A DNA stretch of 64,000 nt, from NCBI RefSeq assembly GCF_003129905.1, contig NZ_QFFM01000014.1, positions 34,185-98,184 of the forward strand. Reading direction: 5' to 3'. Every line of letters begins with the position of its first letter. The first letter of the stretch is position 1. A program made the position numbers and the translations under genes. The DNA comes from Bifidobacterium callitrichidarum. GTDB taxonomy: Bacteria; Actinomycetota; Actinomycetes; Actinomycetales; Bifidobacteriaceae. The notes under the pieces were generated by a model. It saw nothing but the letters and a program-made list of their open reading frames with translations. It was not told where the DNA came from and searched no databases. Positions 29,401-38,770 of this stretch are shown here, one piece after another.

Positions 29401-30885
29401 ATGTCTCACCAATTCCCCGAAGAATCGACGCTGCTCGAAAACGGGACGATGACCGGTTCGGCAAGCGATTCGACAACTATCCCGGCCTCAGGATCGACGT
29501 CTGCACCGTCCGCCGGTCCCGCATCTGATCCATCCGAAAACGGATGGATGCGACGCGCCATACTGCTGCTCGCCGGTCAGGCGTTCTCGCTGCTCGGCTC
29601 CAGCATCGTGCAATTCGCCATCTGGTGGTGGATCGTGATGCAGACCCGCACCGGCTCGGCCATGCTGCTGGCCACCCTGTTCGGCGTATTGCCGCAGTCG
29701 CTGGTCTCGATTTTCGGCGGGCCGATGGCCGACCGGTACAATCGCAAAGCGCTGATCATGCTGCCGGACCTCATCATCGCCGGCGTAACGGTGCTGCTGT
29801 CCGTGAGCTTCGCGCTCGACTGGGCGAGCCTGTCCCTGATTTTCGTGGTGCTGCTCATCCGCTCGGCCGGTGCGGGCGTCCAGGAACCCGCCGTGCAATC
29901 GTTCATTCCGGACGTGGTGCCGGCCGGCAAATTGCTGCGCGTCAATTCGATATTCGGCGTGATCAATTCCGCGAATAGAATCGCCGCACCCGCGCTCGCC
30001 GCGGTGCTGGTCAATCTGGTGCCGTTGTGGGCGATCCTGCTGGTGGATGTGACCACTGCGGTCATCGGCGTGAGTTTCGTGGCGATGATTCGCGTGCCTC
30101 GTACGGCTGTGCGGAACGCCAAGGCGGAAGCGCAGGAGGGCGGTGCGACTGCTGAGGTTGCCGCCCCTACTGGTGCCGCCGCCCCCGCTGTCACCAATCC
30201 CATCGCGATACTGCGCCGCACCTTCGCCGATCTGAAGGTCGGTCTGGCGTACGCGATGCGCCACCCGCACCTCAAGGGCGTGATTCTGGGCGATGCGCTG
30301 ACCTGCTTCGTGGCGGTCGCGCCGATGAACCTGACGCTACTGCTCATGACCCGCGAATTCGATGGCATCGATTTGAACCTCGGATTCGTGAACCTCACCA
30401 CCGCGTCCGACAAGCTCGCCGCCAACGAACTCGGCCTGAGCGTCGGCATGCTGCTCGGCGGTGCGCTGATGTCCGCGATCGGGCCCAAGCTGCTGCGCGG
30501 AAGTGTTGCCCAGATGGTTGCGGTCGCGTTCGGCATTGCGATGGTGGGCGTCACCGTCATCGGTCTGGGTGTCTCACGGAACCTGCTGCTCTATCTCATC
30601 ATCGATGTGCTCAACGGCGTCGCCTCGGCGGTCTGCGTCGGCCCGATGCGCACCGTGATGCAAACCGAATCCGACGATGCGATGGTCGGTCGCGTATTCG
30701 GCCTCGATACCATGCTTGCCACGCTCGGCATGCCGCTGGGCATGCTCATCTTCGCGCCGCTCGCCGATGTGATTCCGATCGCCTGGGTGTTCGTGGCCGG
30801 CGGCCTGCTGACGTTGCCGGTCGCCTGGTATGTGCTGGTGTTGTCCCGCAAGGATGTGCCGGCGCGTGCCCGATGTGATGGCTGA
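29401..30885 (+). CDS. MFS exporter (MefA/MFS_3-like)
   Basis: A 494-residue membrane protein with about 12 hydrophobic spans. Its N-terminal cytoplasmic tail is 50 residues long and rich in Ser/Pro/Ala. The first helix LLLAGQAFSLLGSSIVQFAIWW and loop SIFGGPMADRYNRKALIM are typical of the macrolide-efflux (Mef) and enterobactin-exporter branch. A cytoplasmic loop of Ala/Glu-rich residues lies between helices 6 and 7. ATG 29401 is chosen; its SD is weak. The substrate is unknown. Confidence 0.82.
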   Translation: MSHQFPEESTLLENGTMTGSASDSTTIPASGSTSAPSAGPASDPSENGWMRRAILLLAGQAFSLLGSSIVQFAIWWWIVMQTRTGSAMLLATLFGVLPQSLVSIFGGPMADRYNRKALIMLPDLIIAGVTVLLSVSFALDWASLSLIFVVLLIRSAGAGVQEPAVQSFIPDVVPAGKLLRVNSIFGVINSANRIAAPALAAVLVNLVPLWAILLVDVTTAVIGVSFVAMIRVPRTAVRNAKAEAQEGGATAEVAAPTGAAAPAVTNPIAILRRTFADLKVGLAYAMRHPHLKGVILGDALTCFVAVAPMNLTLLLMTREFDGIDLNLGFVNLTTASDKLAANELGLSVGMLLGGALMSAIGPKLLRGSVAQMVAVAFGIAMVGVTVIGLGVSRNLLLYLIIDVLNGVASAVCVGPMRTVMQTESDDAMVGRVFGLDTMLATLGMPLGMLIFAPLADVIPIAWVFVAGGLLTLPVAWYVLVLSRKDVPARARCDG

Positions 30886-30940
30886 TTGATGATTGGCGGC
30901 GAGTCAGGCGGAGGACGGGTCGTGATTCGTTGTCAAACAA

Positions 30941-31145
30941 TCAGTCTGAGATCACTGCACGAAGTTCGTCGAGGAATGCGGCTGCCGCTGGGGCGAGTGG
31001 CTGGCTTTTCTTCCAGGCGATGGCCAGTTTCGTATACACCGGCGGCTCGAGCGGACGGAATACGAGGCCGGACTCCCCGGAAGTGTCCACCAGGCCCGCC
31101 GGGCATATCGCGCAGCCGTAGCCTTCCTCAACGAAGCAGCTCACA
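30941..31145 (-). pseudogene. LysR regulator, C-terminal remnant
   Basis: The leftward frame encodes the end of a LysR effector domain: SCFVEEGYGCAICPAGL, then LVFRPLEPPVYTKLAIAWKK and a C-terminal helix AAAAFLDELRAVI. Sequence upstream of about 31145 is unrelated to LysR and is instead an SDR fragment read on the other strand. The DNA-binding half and promoter are gone, so this is a dead gene. Confidence 0.75.
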
Positions 31146-31562
31146 CCCGAGGAGGACGAGCAGCTCGCCACCACGCCCGCCGAGGAACTCCTGTCGCTCG
31201 ACCTGCTGCAACCGGCGAATATTCGCGACACCCTGCACGCCTACCAGCTGGCCAAGCGATGCAATGAGAAGCGCGTGATGGCCGAATCCGTGCGCTGGGG
31301 CGAACGTGGAGCCCGCATCAATTCGATTTCACCGGGCGTGATCATCACGCCGTTGGCCATCGACGAGTTCAACGGGCCGCGCGGCGACTTCTACAAGAAC
31401 ATGTTCGCCAAGTGCCCGGCCGGACGCCCCGGCACCGCCGACGAAGTGGCGAACGTGGCCGAACTGTTGATGAGCGACCGAGGCGCGTTCATCACCGGAA
31501 CCGATGTGCTCATCGACGGCGGCGCCACCGCCAGCTACTTCTACGGTCCGCTGCGTCCGTGA
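31142..31562 (+). pseudogene. Short-chain dehydrogenase, C-terminal remnant
   Basis: From about 31142 the plus strand encodes the second half of a classical SDR: the active-site helix TLHAYQLAKRCNEKRVMAESV (catalytic Tyr and Lys), RINSISPGVIITPL, and the end GAFITGTDVLIDGGATASY. The Rossmann half with the NAD loop is absent. The fragment abuts the LysR remnant head-on. The junction lies within the bases ACACCCGAGG, implying a deletion that removed both 5' ends. Confidence 0.78.
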
Positions 31563-31744
31563 GAGCCATCATCCCGTTCTGCGCGCATGAAGGCAGTGGT
31601 TTGTCTGATACCGAGGAATCGATTGCGCGGGTCACTGGCGCGAATGTACGTGCAGGCCTAGAACTGCGTGGCGAAACCGTCCGGCATGATGCCGCTGCGG
31701 TTTCGCCGAGCGCTCGGCATTGGCTTGATGTCATTCTTCGGTGA
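31558..31744 (+). pseudogene. Flavodoxin-like protein, C-terminal remnant
   Basis: Directly after the SDR fragment, the frame from 31558 reads AIIPFCAHEGSGLSDTEESIARVTGANV and ends LDVILR. This is the last strand-loop-helix of a flavodoxin-like protein (compare FCTHGGSGLSGT-type motifs). No N-terminal part exists. It overlaps the SDR stop by a few bases, so a second deletion probably fused the ends of neighbouring genes. Confidence 0.65.
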
Positions 31745-31750
31745 CGTCGA

Positions 31751-32470
31751 TCACCACGGCAACGGCTGGCCGTCGCGGAAGAAGCCGCCGTTCGGGCCGT
31801 CGTCCGGCAGGGTGGCGGCCCAGGTGACGCTTTTCGCGCTGACCTCGACCGGGCGGCCGAACATGCCCGATCCGTATGTGCCGGTGATGTCCGGGCAGAC
31901 CGCGTTGACGAGGATATGATTCGCGGCGAGCTCCTTCGCGGTCTTGATGGTCAGGCCGTTGAGCGCGAGCTTGGAGATGCCGTAGCCGGAGGCGGGGATG
32001 CCCATCGAACCGTGCAGGAAGCCGTATTGCGGGTCGCCGTACGAGCCGGCGCCGCTGGACACGTTGACGATGCGGCCGTGCTCCGACTTGCGCAGCAGCG
32101 GGATGAACTTCTGGGTGACGTTCCAGGTGCCGATGACGTTGGTGTCGAGCACCATGCGCATCTCGGCGAGGTCCTGCCGTTCCACCGAGTCGCCCGCGCG
32201 CATGGAGGCCGCGTTGTTGATGAGCACGTCGAGCCGGCCGAAACGGCGCTCGACCTCCGTGGCGGCGGCCTTGACACTGGCTTCGTCGGTGGTGTCCATC
32301 ACCACATAGCTGGCGGAGATGCCCTGACTGATGAGTTCTTGCGTGAGCTGTGCGAGCTCAGGGTGGCGAGCGGCGAGGATGACATGGTAGCCGGCTTCGC
32401 CGAGTTGGCGGGCGGTTTCATAGCCGAGGCCGCCCTTGCGGCCGGATCCGGTGATGAGTGCGATCTGCAT
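31751..32470 (-). CDS. Short-chain dehydrogenase/reductase
   Basis: A 239-residue SDR enzyme. The cofactor loop is TGSGRKGGLGYETARQL, LINNAA forms the central structural motif, and the catalytic residues are Ser in NVSSGAG with Tyr and Lys in YGISKLALN. The proline-poor end DGPNGGFFRDGQPLPW is common among aldehyde/ketone reductases of this type. It lies downstream of and in the same direction as the FMN reductase gene (62 bp gap), probably as an operon controlled by the divergent HxlR gene. Confidence 0.85.
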   Translation of the reverse strand: MQIALITGSGRKGGLGYETARQLGEAGYHVILAARHPELAQLTQELISQGISASYVVMDTTDEASVKAAATEVERRFGRLDVLINNAASMRAGDSVERQDLAEMRMVLDTNVIGTWNVTQKFIPLLRKSEHGRIVNVSSGAGSYGDPQYGFLHGSMGIPASGYGISKLALNGLTIKTAKELAANHILVNAVCPDITGTYGSGMFGRPVEVSAKSVTWAATLPDDGPNGGFFRDGQPLPW

Positions 32471-32532
32471 GATGAGGCTTCCTTGTTGTGCTATGGCTTG
32501 TCTGCGTCGTATGCGCTTATGTGCTGTATGGC

Positions 32533-33048
32533 TCAGAACTCACGGCCGAGCTCGCGGGCCTTATCGAGGTACGGGGTAGTGGCCACCTGACCGGGCGCGA
32601 ACACGCCGGCTGCGATTACTGAGCCCTTGATCTTCCAACCGAGGCTTTCGCCGAAGCACATCTGGTAATAGCCGAACACGTTCTTGGTGAGTACTTCCTC
32701 GGGGCTGGCGCCGGCAGCCAGCAGCGCGGACTCCTTGCCGGCCAGATCGTCATGTGCGTCGAACGGCAGGCGGTCCATCATCGCCTTGATCTGTGCGGAG
32801 AACTGCATCCAGTAGGTCGGCGTGGCGATGACGATGCCGTCCGCGGCCTTCATCTGCTCCATCACCTGTGTCATATCATCGGCTGGCTGGTCGTAGGCGG
32901 TGAACGGGGCGATGTTCATGTCCGCGAGCGTGAGTTTCGTCGCGGTGTTGCCGGCGGCTTCGACACCTTCGATGAAGGCGTCGGCGAGCATGTCGGCGTT
33001 GCCGCCCTTGGTGGGGCTGCCCTGGATGACGAGGATGTGCTTGGCCAT
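32533..33048 (-). CDS. NADPH-dependent FMN reductase-like flavoprotein
   Basis: A 171-residue flavodoxin-like oxidoreductase. The loop VIQGSPTKGGNADMLADAF binds FMN phosphate, and GIVIATPTYWMQFSAQIKAMMDRL is the family signature. The start MAKHILVI at 33048 is taken because upstream residues are not homologous; GGAACAGGAATCACC precedes it. It is divergent from the HxlR regulator, a common pairing in redox and quinone responses. Confidence 0.85.
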   Translation of the reverse strand: MAKHILVIQGSPTKGGNADMLADAFIEGVEAAGNTATKLTLADMNIAPFTAYDQPADDMTQVMEQMKAADGIVIATPTYWMQFSAQIKAMMDRLPFDAHDDLAGKESALLAAGASPEEVLTKNVFGYYQMCFGESLGWKIKGSVIAAGVFAPGQVATTPYLDKARELGREF

Positions 33049-33191
33049 GGTGATTCCTGTTCCTTTCGGTGGCGCGGCCGTCGTGCCGCGGTGTTGCTGA
33101 TAAGGACGGTATGCATCAGTACATATACCTTTCATCCTTAGAATAAAAAACTGATTTTTGTGATATGGCAACGATGTTAGGATGAGAAATC

Positions 33192-33557
33192 ATGAGCGAG
33201 CATGTTGAGAACACCGGAACCGGCGGCATCACTGCACCCACCTGCGCGATGGGCTATGCATTCAAGGCCATCGAAGGCAAGTGGAAGCTGCCGGTCATGT
33301 ATGTGCTCGGCGAGCGGGGCGCCGCGCGATACAACGAAATCAAGCGAGAGCTCGGCATCACCAACATGATGCTCACCAGCACGTTGCGTGACCTCGAGGA
33401 ATACGGTCTTGTCAATCGCACCCAATACAACGAAGTGCCGCCGCGCGTCGAATACTCGCTGACCGATAACGGCTACGCCATCATCCCCGCCCTCAAGGAA
33501 TTCGAAAAATGGGGCCAGCTCCTGCTTGATGCGAAAAATAGCAGTGTCCGTAACTAA
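33192..33557 (+). CDS. HxlR-family (HypR/YodB-like) regulator
   Basis: A 121-residue winged-helix regulator. Cys18 in TAPTCAMGYAFKAIEGKW is the redox/electrophile-sensing position conserved in HxlR proteins. The DNA-binding part reads RYNEIKRELGITNMMLTSTLRDLEEYGLV, with the wing in YNEVPPRVEYSLTDNGY. It is divergent from the FMN reductase and SDR genes across 143 bp of AT-rich DNA, so it most likely controls them in response to quinones or aldehydes. Confidence 0.88.
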   Translation: MSEHVENTGTGGITAPTCAMGYAFKAIEGKWKLPVMYVLGERGAARYNEIKRELGITNMMLTSTLRDLEEYGLVNRTQYNEVPPRVEYSLTDNGYAIIPALKEFEKWGQLLLDAKNSSVRN

Positions 33558-33707
33558 GCGTGGATTGTGGGCTCATGTTGCGTCATGGATTGGATATTGG
33601 CATATAAAAGCGAAAATGGTTCACTTTTGATCTATATGAATATATATAGGTATATAAAGTCCGATACAATAAGTGGTGTACTGGGCATATAAGAGTTGGA
33701 GGGTCTG

Positions 33708-34925
33708 TTGGACGCTGATGCTATTGCAAAGTTGCCATTGCATTCATTGAATCCATTTATGCCGGGTGCCGGTAAGCAGCCTCCAGAGCTGGTAGGGCGT
33801 ACGCATGATCTTGAACTCATGGATCGCATGATTGCCCGTACCAAACTTGGATTGCTGGATCGCGGAATTGTCTATAGCGGCTTGCGAGGCATGGGAAAAA
33901 CGGTGTTGCTGCTCAAACTTAATGGCATGGCGACTCGACAGGGGATGGTCACTGTGCAGGTTGAGGCGAATGGCGATGCTGCGGCAGAGTATGACGAGCT
34001 GCTCCATGAAATGTCCCTATCGATTATGCGTGTCAGGAAGACTGATGTTAGGGAGCGTCTTTCGAGCGTGTTCTCGCATATCGGATCGGTGAATCTGGAC
34101 TTTGTTCTTGGCTCAGCAAAGATTGAATTGAACGGTTCCGCCGAGGAGCAAAGAGCCGTTCGGGCATCGTCGTATAAGTTGGAATTGTTGATTGAGGGCT
34201 TGGCTGAATCGCTGAAGGCAAGTGGTCTGGGCCTATTCCTGTTTGTGGATGAATTTCAGGATATGTCTTCTGAAGTGATGATGACGCTGATTACCGTGCA
34301 GCATAAGATGGGGCAGCGTAATCTGCCGTTCTACATCATTGGGGCGGGGCTGCCTAATCTGCCGGGTGTGCTTACCAAAGCACGTTCATATGCCGAGCGT
34401 TTGTTTGAATATCGTTCCATCGGTCGCTTGGATGATGCCGCCGTTGCCGATGGTTTCCAGAAGCCTGCGCGCGAACTGGGATATGCATTCGATGATCAGG
34501 CGTTGAGTCGTTTGATTGATTTGTCGAATGGGTATCCATATTTCATTCAGGCGTACGGCAAGGCTGCATGGGACGCTTCGGATTCCAATCCGATTACCGT
34601 TGGTGCGGTGGAAAAAGGTGAGCCTGTCGCTCGGGCTGACCTGGATCAGGGCCTTTACGTATCGCGTTGGCAGCGCGCCACGCCTTTGGGCCGCGAATAT
34701 CTGGCTGCAATGGCCGCTATCGGTGATACCTGCACGTCTGCGCAAGTGGCGAACCATATGGGCCGCAGCGTTTCCGATCTATCTTCGATTCGTTTTTCGT
34801 TGATTGAACTCGGCCTGATTTATTCTCCGGAGCGTGGCCAGATCGCATTCACTGTGCCTGGAATGGATGAGTTCATACGCCGTGTTATGCCGGCTGAGAC
34901 GCAATCCTATGACGGACGAGGCTGA
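33708..34925 (+). CDS. AAA-family ATPase, stand-alone
   Basis: A 405-residue ATPase starting at TTG 33708 behind GGAGGG (an upstream TTG at 33696 is alternative). Walker A is GLRGMGKTVLLLK, Walker B LFLFVDEFQDM, with a sensor region IIGAGLPNLPG and a C-terminal winged helix (CTSAQVANHMGRSVSDLSSI). It resembles the archaeal-ATPase/Orc1-like group often found in mobile or defence contexts. Base composition is clearly less GC-rich than the flanks, with a very AT-rich upstream region, suggesting recent acquisition. Confidence 0.75.
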   Translation: MDADAIAKLPLHSLNPFMPGAGKQPPELVGRTHDLELMDRMIARTKLGLLDRGIVYSGLRGMGKTVLLLKLNGMATRQGMVTVQVEANGDAAAEYDELLHEMSLSIMRVRKTDVRERLSSVFSHIGSVNLDFVLGSAKIELNGSAEEQRAVRASSYKLELLIEGLAESLKASGLGLFLFVDEFQDMSSEVMMTLITVQHKMGQRNLPFYIIGAGLPNLPGVLTKARSYAERLFEYRSIGRLDDAAVADGFQKPARELGYAFDDQALSRLIDLSNGYPYFIQAYGKAAWDASDSNPITVGAVEKGEPVARADLDQGLYVSRWQRATPLGREYLAAMAAIGDTCTSAQVANHMGRSVSDLSSIRFSLIELGLIYSPERGQIAFTVPGMDEFIRRVMPAETQSYDGRG

Positions 34926-34930
34926 TTGAT

Positions 34931-35371
34931 TTATTCCGCCCGCCAGATCATGCCGATGTGGGGGATGCCGTCTTCCAGGAATTCGTCGGAGACCTGCGTG
35001 AAACCGAGGTGTTCATAGAGCTTGCGCGCATAGGTCTGGGCTTCGATGTGCACGGTGTCGGCATGCATGTGCTCGCGCGCCACCTTGAGTCCTTCGCTCA
35101 CGATTCGGGTGCCCAATCCCTGCCTGCGACGGGTGGCCAATACGCGGCCGATCGATGCTTCGGGGAAGGTGATGCCCGGGTCGATCACGCGGCAGTAGGC
35201 GGCGATGCCGTTCTCGTCATGCAGGAACACATGCCAGCAGTGTCGGTCCGCTTCGTCCACTTCCTGATAGGCGCAGTGCTGCTCCACCACGAACACCGCC
35301 ACACGCACCCGGTAGATTTCGTACAACTCGGCCGCGCTCAGTTCCTCGAATCGTTTCACTGTCAACTGCAT
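34931..35371 (-). CDS. GNAT acetyltransferase, ElaA type
   Basis: A 146-residue N-acetyltransferase. The N-terminal FEELSAAELYEIYRVRVAVFVVEQ and VDEADRHCWHVF are typical of ElaA proteins. The acetyl-CoA site is IGRVLATRRRQGLGTRIV. The ATG at 35371 is preceded by an AT-rich TATATATACTGGCGTC with no clear SD, so it may be leaderless. It converges with the ATPase gene. The substrate is unknown. Confidence 0.8.
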   Translation of the reverse strand: MQLTVKRFEELSAAELYEIYRVRVAVFVVEQHCAYQEVDEADRHCWHVFLHDENGIAAYCRVIDPGITFPEASIGRVLATRRRQGLGTRIVSEGLKVAREHMHADTVHIEAQTYARKLYEHLGFTQVSDEFLEDGIPHIGMIWRAE

Positions 35372-35464
35372 GACGCCAGTATATATAAGTATGCGGGGCT
35401 GAAGCTCCAAGGAAGGGCATCCTCGGGCCTCCGCTCCCACATAAAGCATCTTTTACTTGAGCCG

Positions 35465-36652
35465 TCACACCTCAACAGGGCGCAGACGATGAATCGCGTC
35501 GGTATCGGTTTCGTACCGCCATGAATAGATCGCAAGCAACGCGACGCCGAGGATGCTCAACGGCAGACCGGCGAGGCCGGTGAACCTGTAATCCATCGCG
35601 AATGCGTTCAGCGTCATGCCGCCTACTGCCGATCCGACCGCGTTGCCGAAGTTGAAGGCGACCTGTGCGGCTGCGCCCGCAATCAGTTCGCCGCCTCCCT
35701 GACCGGCTTCGGCCATGAGCAACAGCTGTGGCGAGTTGACGAAGAACAGGCCGAACGCAATCCAGAAGGTCAGCATGGTGGTCGTGGCATGGTTGCCCGG
35801 CACGACCAGCACCATAAGCAGACCAAGGCAGGAGATGGTCTGGCCGAGCGCGGCAGTGCCGGTATGACGCCAATGATCGGCGATCCATCCGCCGGCCAGA
35901 CCGCCAATGACCATGCCGAATCCGGCGAGCATCATGAACGCGGGCACCAGCGCACTCGCCCAGCCGCCTGTTTTCTGCAGCCAGGGGGAGACGTAACTCC
36001 ACCAACAGAACACGCCCGCGTTGCCGGTGAAAATGGCCGCAATGATGAACCACGGGCCAGGTTTGCTGAGGAACCTGAACTGTCCTTTGATGCCGGTGTC
36101 CTTGACCGGTGCGACGAACGGTACCCAGAGAGACACGAGGACGATGGTCATGACCGCCCATGCGGCGAGGATGCCGAATGTCAGTCGCCACGAGACAAAT
36201 TCGGCGAGCAATGTGCCAGCCGGCACGCCAAGCATATTGGCGATGGTCTGACCGGCCACCATCATCGAGACGGACTGTGCCTCCTTACCGGGCTCGGCCA
36301 GCGTCTTCGCCACGAACGTCGCGGTGCCGAAGAACGCGCCATGCGGTAGTCCGGCGATGAATCGCGTGATAAGCAGCATGGGGGCGTTGATGGCGAACGC
36401 GGAGAGCAGGTTGCCGATGAACGCGATGGCCATGAACAGAATGATGAGTTTCTTCGGCGGCACCTTGCGTCCGAAGACCAGCATCAGCGTACCGACGCAC
36501 ACGCCGAGCGCATACGAGGAGATATAGTGCCCGGCGGTCGGAATGTCGACGTTGGTTGCGGCTGCGGCTTGGGGAAGGATGCCCATCATCACGAATTCGG
36601 CGGCGCCGAGGATGAATGAGCCGGCGGCGAGCGCGAGCAGACTTTTCTTCAT
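35465..36652 (-). CDS. MFS transporter, DHA1 (AraJ/YdhP-like)
   Basis: A 395-residue, 12-span transporter. The first helix LLALAAGSFILGAAEFVMMGILPQAA and the loop VFGRKVPPKKLIILFMAIAFIG match the sugar-efflux/AraJ branch. The start at 36652 has AGAAGGAATC at proper spacing; ATG 36670 is upstream. Proton-coupled export of arabinose-like compounds or drugs is the family role. LacI-type dyads are found upstream. Confidence 0.85.
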   Translation of the reverse strand: MKKSLLALAAGSFILGAAEFVMMGILPQAAAATNVDIPTAGHYISSYALGVCVGTLMLVFGRKVPPKKLIILFMAIAFIGNLLSAFAINAPMLLITRFIAGLPHGAFFGTATFVAKTLAEPGKEAQSVSMMVAGQTIANMLGVPAGTLLAEFVSWRLTFGILAAWAVMTIVLVSLWVPFVAPVKDTGIKGQFRFLSKPGPWFIIAAIFTGNAGVFCWWSYVSPWLQKTGGWASALVPAFMMLAGFGMVIGGLAGGWIADHWRHTGTAALGQTISCLGLLMVLVVPGNHATTTMLTFWIAFGLFFVNSPQLLLMAEAGQGGGELIAGAAAQVAFNFGNAVGSAVGGMTLNAFAMDYRFTGLAGLPLSILGVALLAIYSWRYETDTDAIHRLRPVEV

Positions 36653-37115
36653 GATTCCTTCTGACTTCATGATTGTGATTGAGCGTTACGCGATACAGTT
36701 ATGGAACTGTTTCCAAATCGATGTGAAATTATATGTCGACCGATGTACCAGTCAAGGCTCGGCGGAGGAGGGCGTTGCTCCTGTGTGTGGCATATTTACA
36801 ATGATTTACCGATGATTTCGGTGGAGTTCATACATTGTTTGATAAATTGCAAAAAAGGAAACGATTCCATTTTGATGTGGTAGTTCACGCTTTGGTGCGC
36901 ATGCCCGCATATGCCCGGCCTTCCGCATGCATGCCGTTGGCGTATGCCCGATCTGCATGGATGGGTATTGAACGACGGTATTGGACATGACCGTTGCCAT
37001 GCCGTGTAATGAATCATGGAATGCGATAAATGGGTCCACGTACCGTTCGAAGGAACGATCCAGTTTCGTGCGACTGCCGGGAATCGCCGGTCTACCGAAT
37101 CGGAGAAATCGTCTC
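36653..37115. promoter_or_regulatory. Divergent regulatory region with LacI-type operator dyads
   Basis: The 463-bp gap between the divergent MFS and aldo-keto reductase genes holds no gene. It contains TGGAACTGTTTCCA at 36702-36715 and GGAAACGATTCC at 36857-36868; both look like binding sites of LacI-family regulators. The centre (36780-36880) is AT-rich and should contain promoters. No LacI gene lies in the window. Confidence 0.5.
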
Positions 37116-38108
37116 ATGGAATACGCCAAGCTCGGCAGCAGCGACGTGACCGTGTCCCGCATCTGCATGGGATGCATGGGATTCGGCGACGCGACCAAGG
37201 GTCATCACTCGTGGATCCTCGACGCCGACCAGTCGCGCGAGATCATCAAGTACGGCTTCGAGCACGGCATCACGTTCTACGACACCGCCATCGGCTACGC
37301 GGACGGCACCAGCGAGGAATACGTGGGCCGCGCGCTGCGCTCCATCGCTTCCAAGCGCGAGGATTACCAGGTGGCCACCAAGTTCCTGCCGCGCACGAAC
37401 GCCGAACGCGAAGCCGGTGTGACCGGCCAGCGGCACGTGATGAACAACCTCGATGCGAGCCTCGAGCACCTCGGCCTGGACTACGTGGACCTGTACATCT
37501 GCCACATGTGGGACTACCACACCGACATGGCCGAGATCATGGAGGGCATGAACGAGGCCGTCAAGGCCGGCAAGGCGCGCGCCATCGGCATTTCCAACTG
37601 CTACGCCTACCAGCTCGCCAAGATGAACGATTTGGCCGAAGCCAATGGCTGGGCCAAGTTCGTGTCCATCCAGAGCCACTACAACCTCATTGCCCGCGAG
37701 GATGAGCGCGAACTTGTGCGCCTGTGTCGGGAAGACAACATCGCCATGACCCCGTACAGCGCGCTCGCCGCCGGACGCCTGTCCCGTCTGTCCGGCTCGG
37801 CCGCCACCAAGCGCCTCACGGAGGATCAGGTGGCGCACTCCAAGTACGATGCCACCGCGGCACAGGACGACGTGATCATCGAGCGCGTGGCCGAGGTCGC
37901 CGCCAAGCACGACACGTCCATGACCGCCGTGTCGCTCGCCTGGTTGCTCACCAAGGTGACCGCGCCCGTGGTCGGCATGATCAAGCCCCACCACGTCGAC
38001 GGCGCGCTCGACGCCGTGGCCTTGAAGCTCACGGACGAGGAGATCGCCTACCTGGAGGAGCCGTACGTGCCGCACAAGCTCGTCGGCGTCATGGCCTTTA
38101 ACCACTGA
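37116..38108 (+). CDS. Aldo/keto reductase
   Basis: A 330-residue TIM-barrel oxidoreductase using NADPH. The catalytic tetrad can be read: Asp and Tyr in FYDTAIGYADG, Lys in VATKFLPR, His in YICHMWDYH. GISNCYAYQLAKM and the C-terminal KVTAPVVGMIKPHHVDGALDAV carry the cofactor site. GGAGAAATC precedes the ATG at 37116. It probably reduces a sugar or aldehyde. A LacI-type operator region lies upstream. Confidence 0.87.
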   Translation: MEYAKLGSSDVTVSRICMGCMGFGDATKGHHSWILDADQSREIIKYGFEHGITFYDTAIGYADGTSEEYVGRALRSIASKREDYQVATKFLPRTNAEREAGVTGQRHVMNNLDASLEHLGLDYVDLYICHMWDYHTDMAEIMEGMNEAVKAGKARAIGISNCYAYQLAKMNDLAEANGWAKFVSIQSHYNLIAREDERELVRLCREDNIAMTPYSALAAGRLSRLSGSAATKRLTEDQVAHSKYDATAAQDDVIIERVAEVAAKHDTSMTAVSLAWLLTKVTAPVVGMIKPHHVDGALDAVALKLTDEEIAYLEEPYVPHKLVGVMAFNH

Positions 38109-38329
38109 TTGCTCACTGCTGTGTGCGGTACTCGAGCGGTACCGCATGCAGTCAGATACGCGCGCACAAGACACATATCCTGCGCGAACATGCGGGAATG
38201 CATAAGGCCATAATGTCTGCAATGCTGTGGCTGCGAGACTAAGCTGATACTACGTCACAATTGTGGACGCAAGCGCATTGGCATCAGGGCAGACGCCGCT
38301 GCGCGTACCCCTTATATAAGGAGCTTGAA

Positions 38330-38692
38330 ATGACTGACGAAACCGCGACTCAGAACACTGATACGAATACCGAGCCGATGGTCATGGAATTCATCGATGA
38401 CCTGCATCCGCTGGTCGAAGTACAGCCGGAGGCCACTGTTTCCCGCACGGTGATGCAGGTGGAGGGCGCGAACGTGGTGCTGTTCTCCTTCGACAAGGGC
38501 CAGGAGCTCAGCGAGCACACCGCCGCCATGCCGGTGCTGGTGCAATGCCTCGAAGGCCATCTCAAGGTGACCGGTGGTGGCAAGACCGTGGACCTCGTGC
38601 CCGGCGGCATCCTACACTTCCCGACACGTCTGCCTCATGCGGTCTACGCCGAGGAAGCCTCCAAGATGGTGCTGATTATGATGCGTCACTGA
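38330..38692 (+). CDS. Small cupin protein
   Basis: A 120-residue single-domain cupin. The core is VVLFSFDKGQELSEHTAAMPVLVQCLEGHLKVT with His as metal ligand, then LVPGGILHFPTRLPHAVYAEE as the second motif. The SD AAGGAG is near the ATG; TTATATAAGG just upstream may be a promoter -10. Function is unknown; such proteins can be small-molecule binding or isomerase proteins. It lies in the same direction as the aldo-keto reductase, 220 bp away. Confidence 0.8.
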   Translation: MTDETATQNTDTNTEPMVMEFIDDLHPLVEVQPEATVSRTVMQVEGANVVLFSFDKGQELSEHTAAMPVLVQCLEGHLKVTGGGKTVDLVPGGILHFPTRLPHAVYAEEASKMVLIMMRH

Positions 38693-38770
38693 ATGAGAAT
38701 GCGGGTGCGAAGCCGATGTGGACTTTGCACCCGCAGAGAGCACACTTGATGGCAGCTTCGCCGCCGGGCA

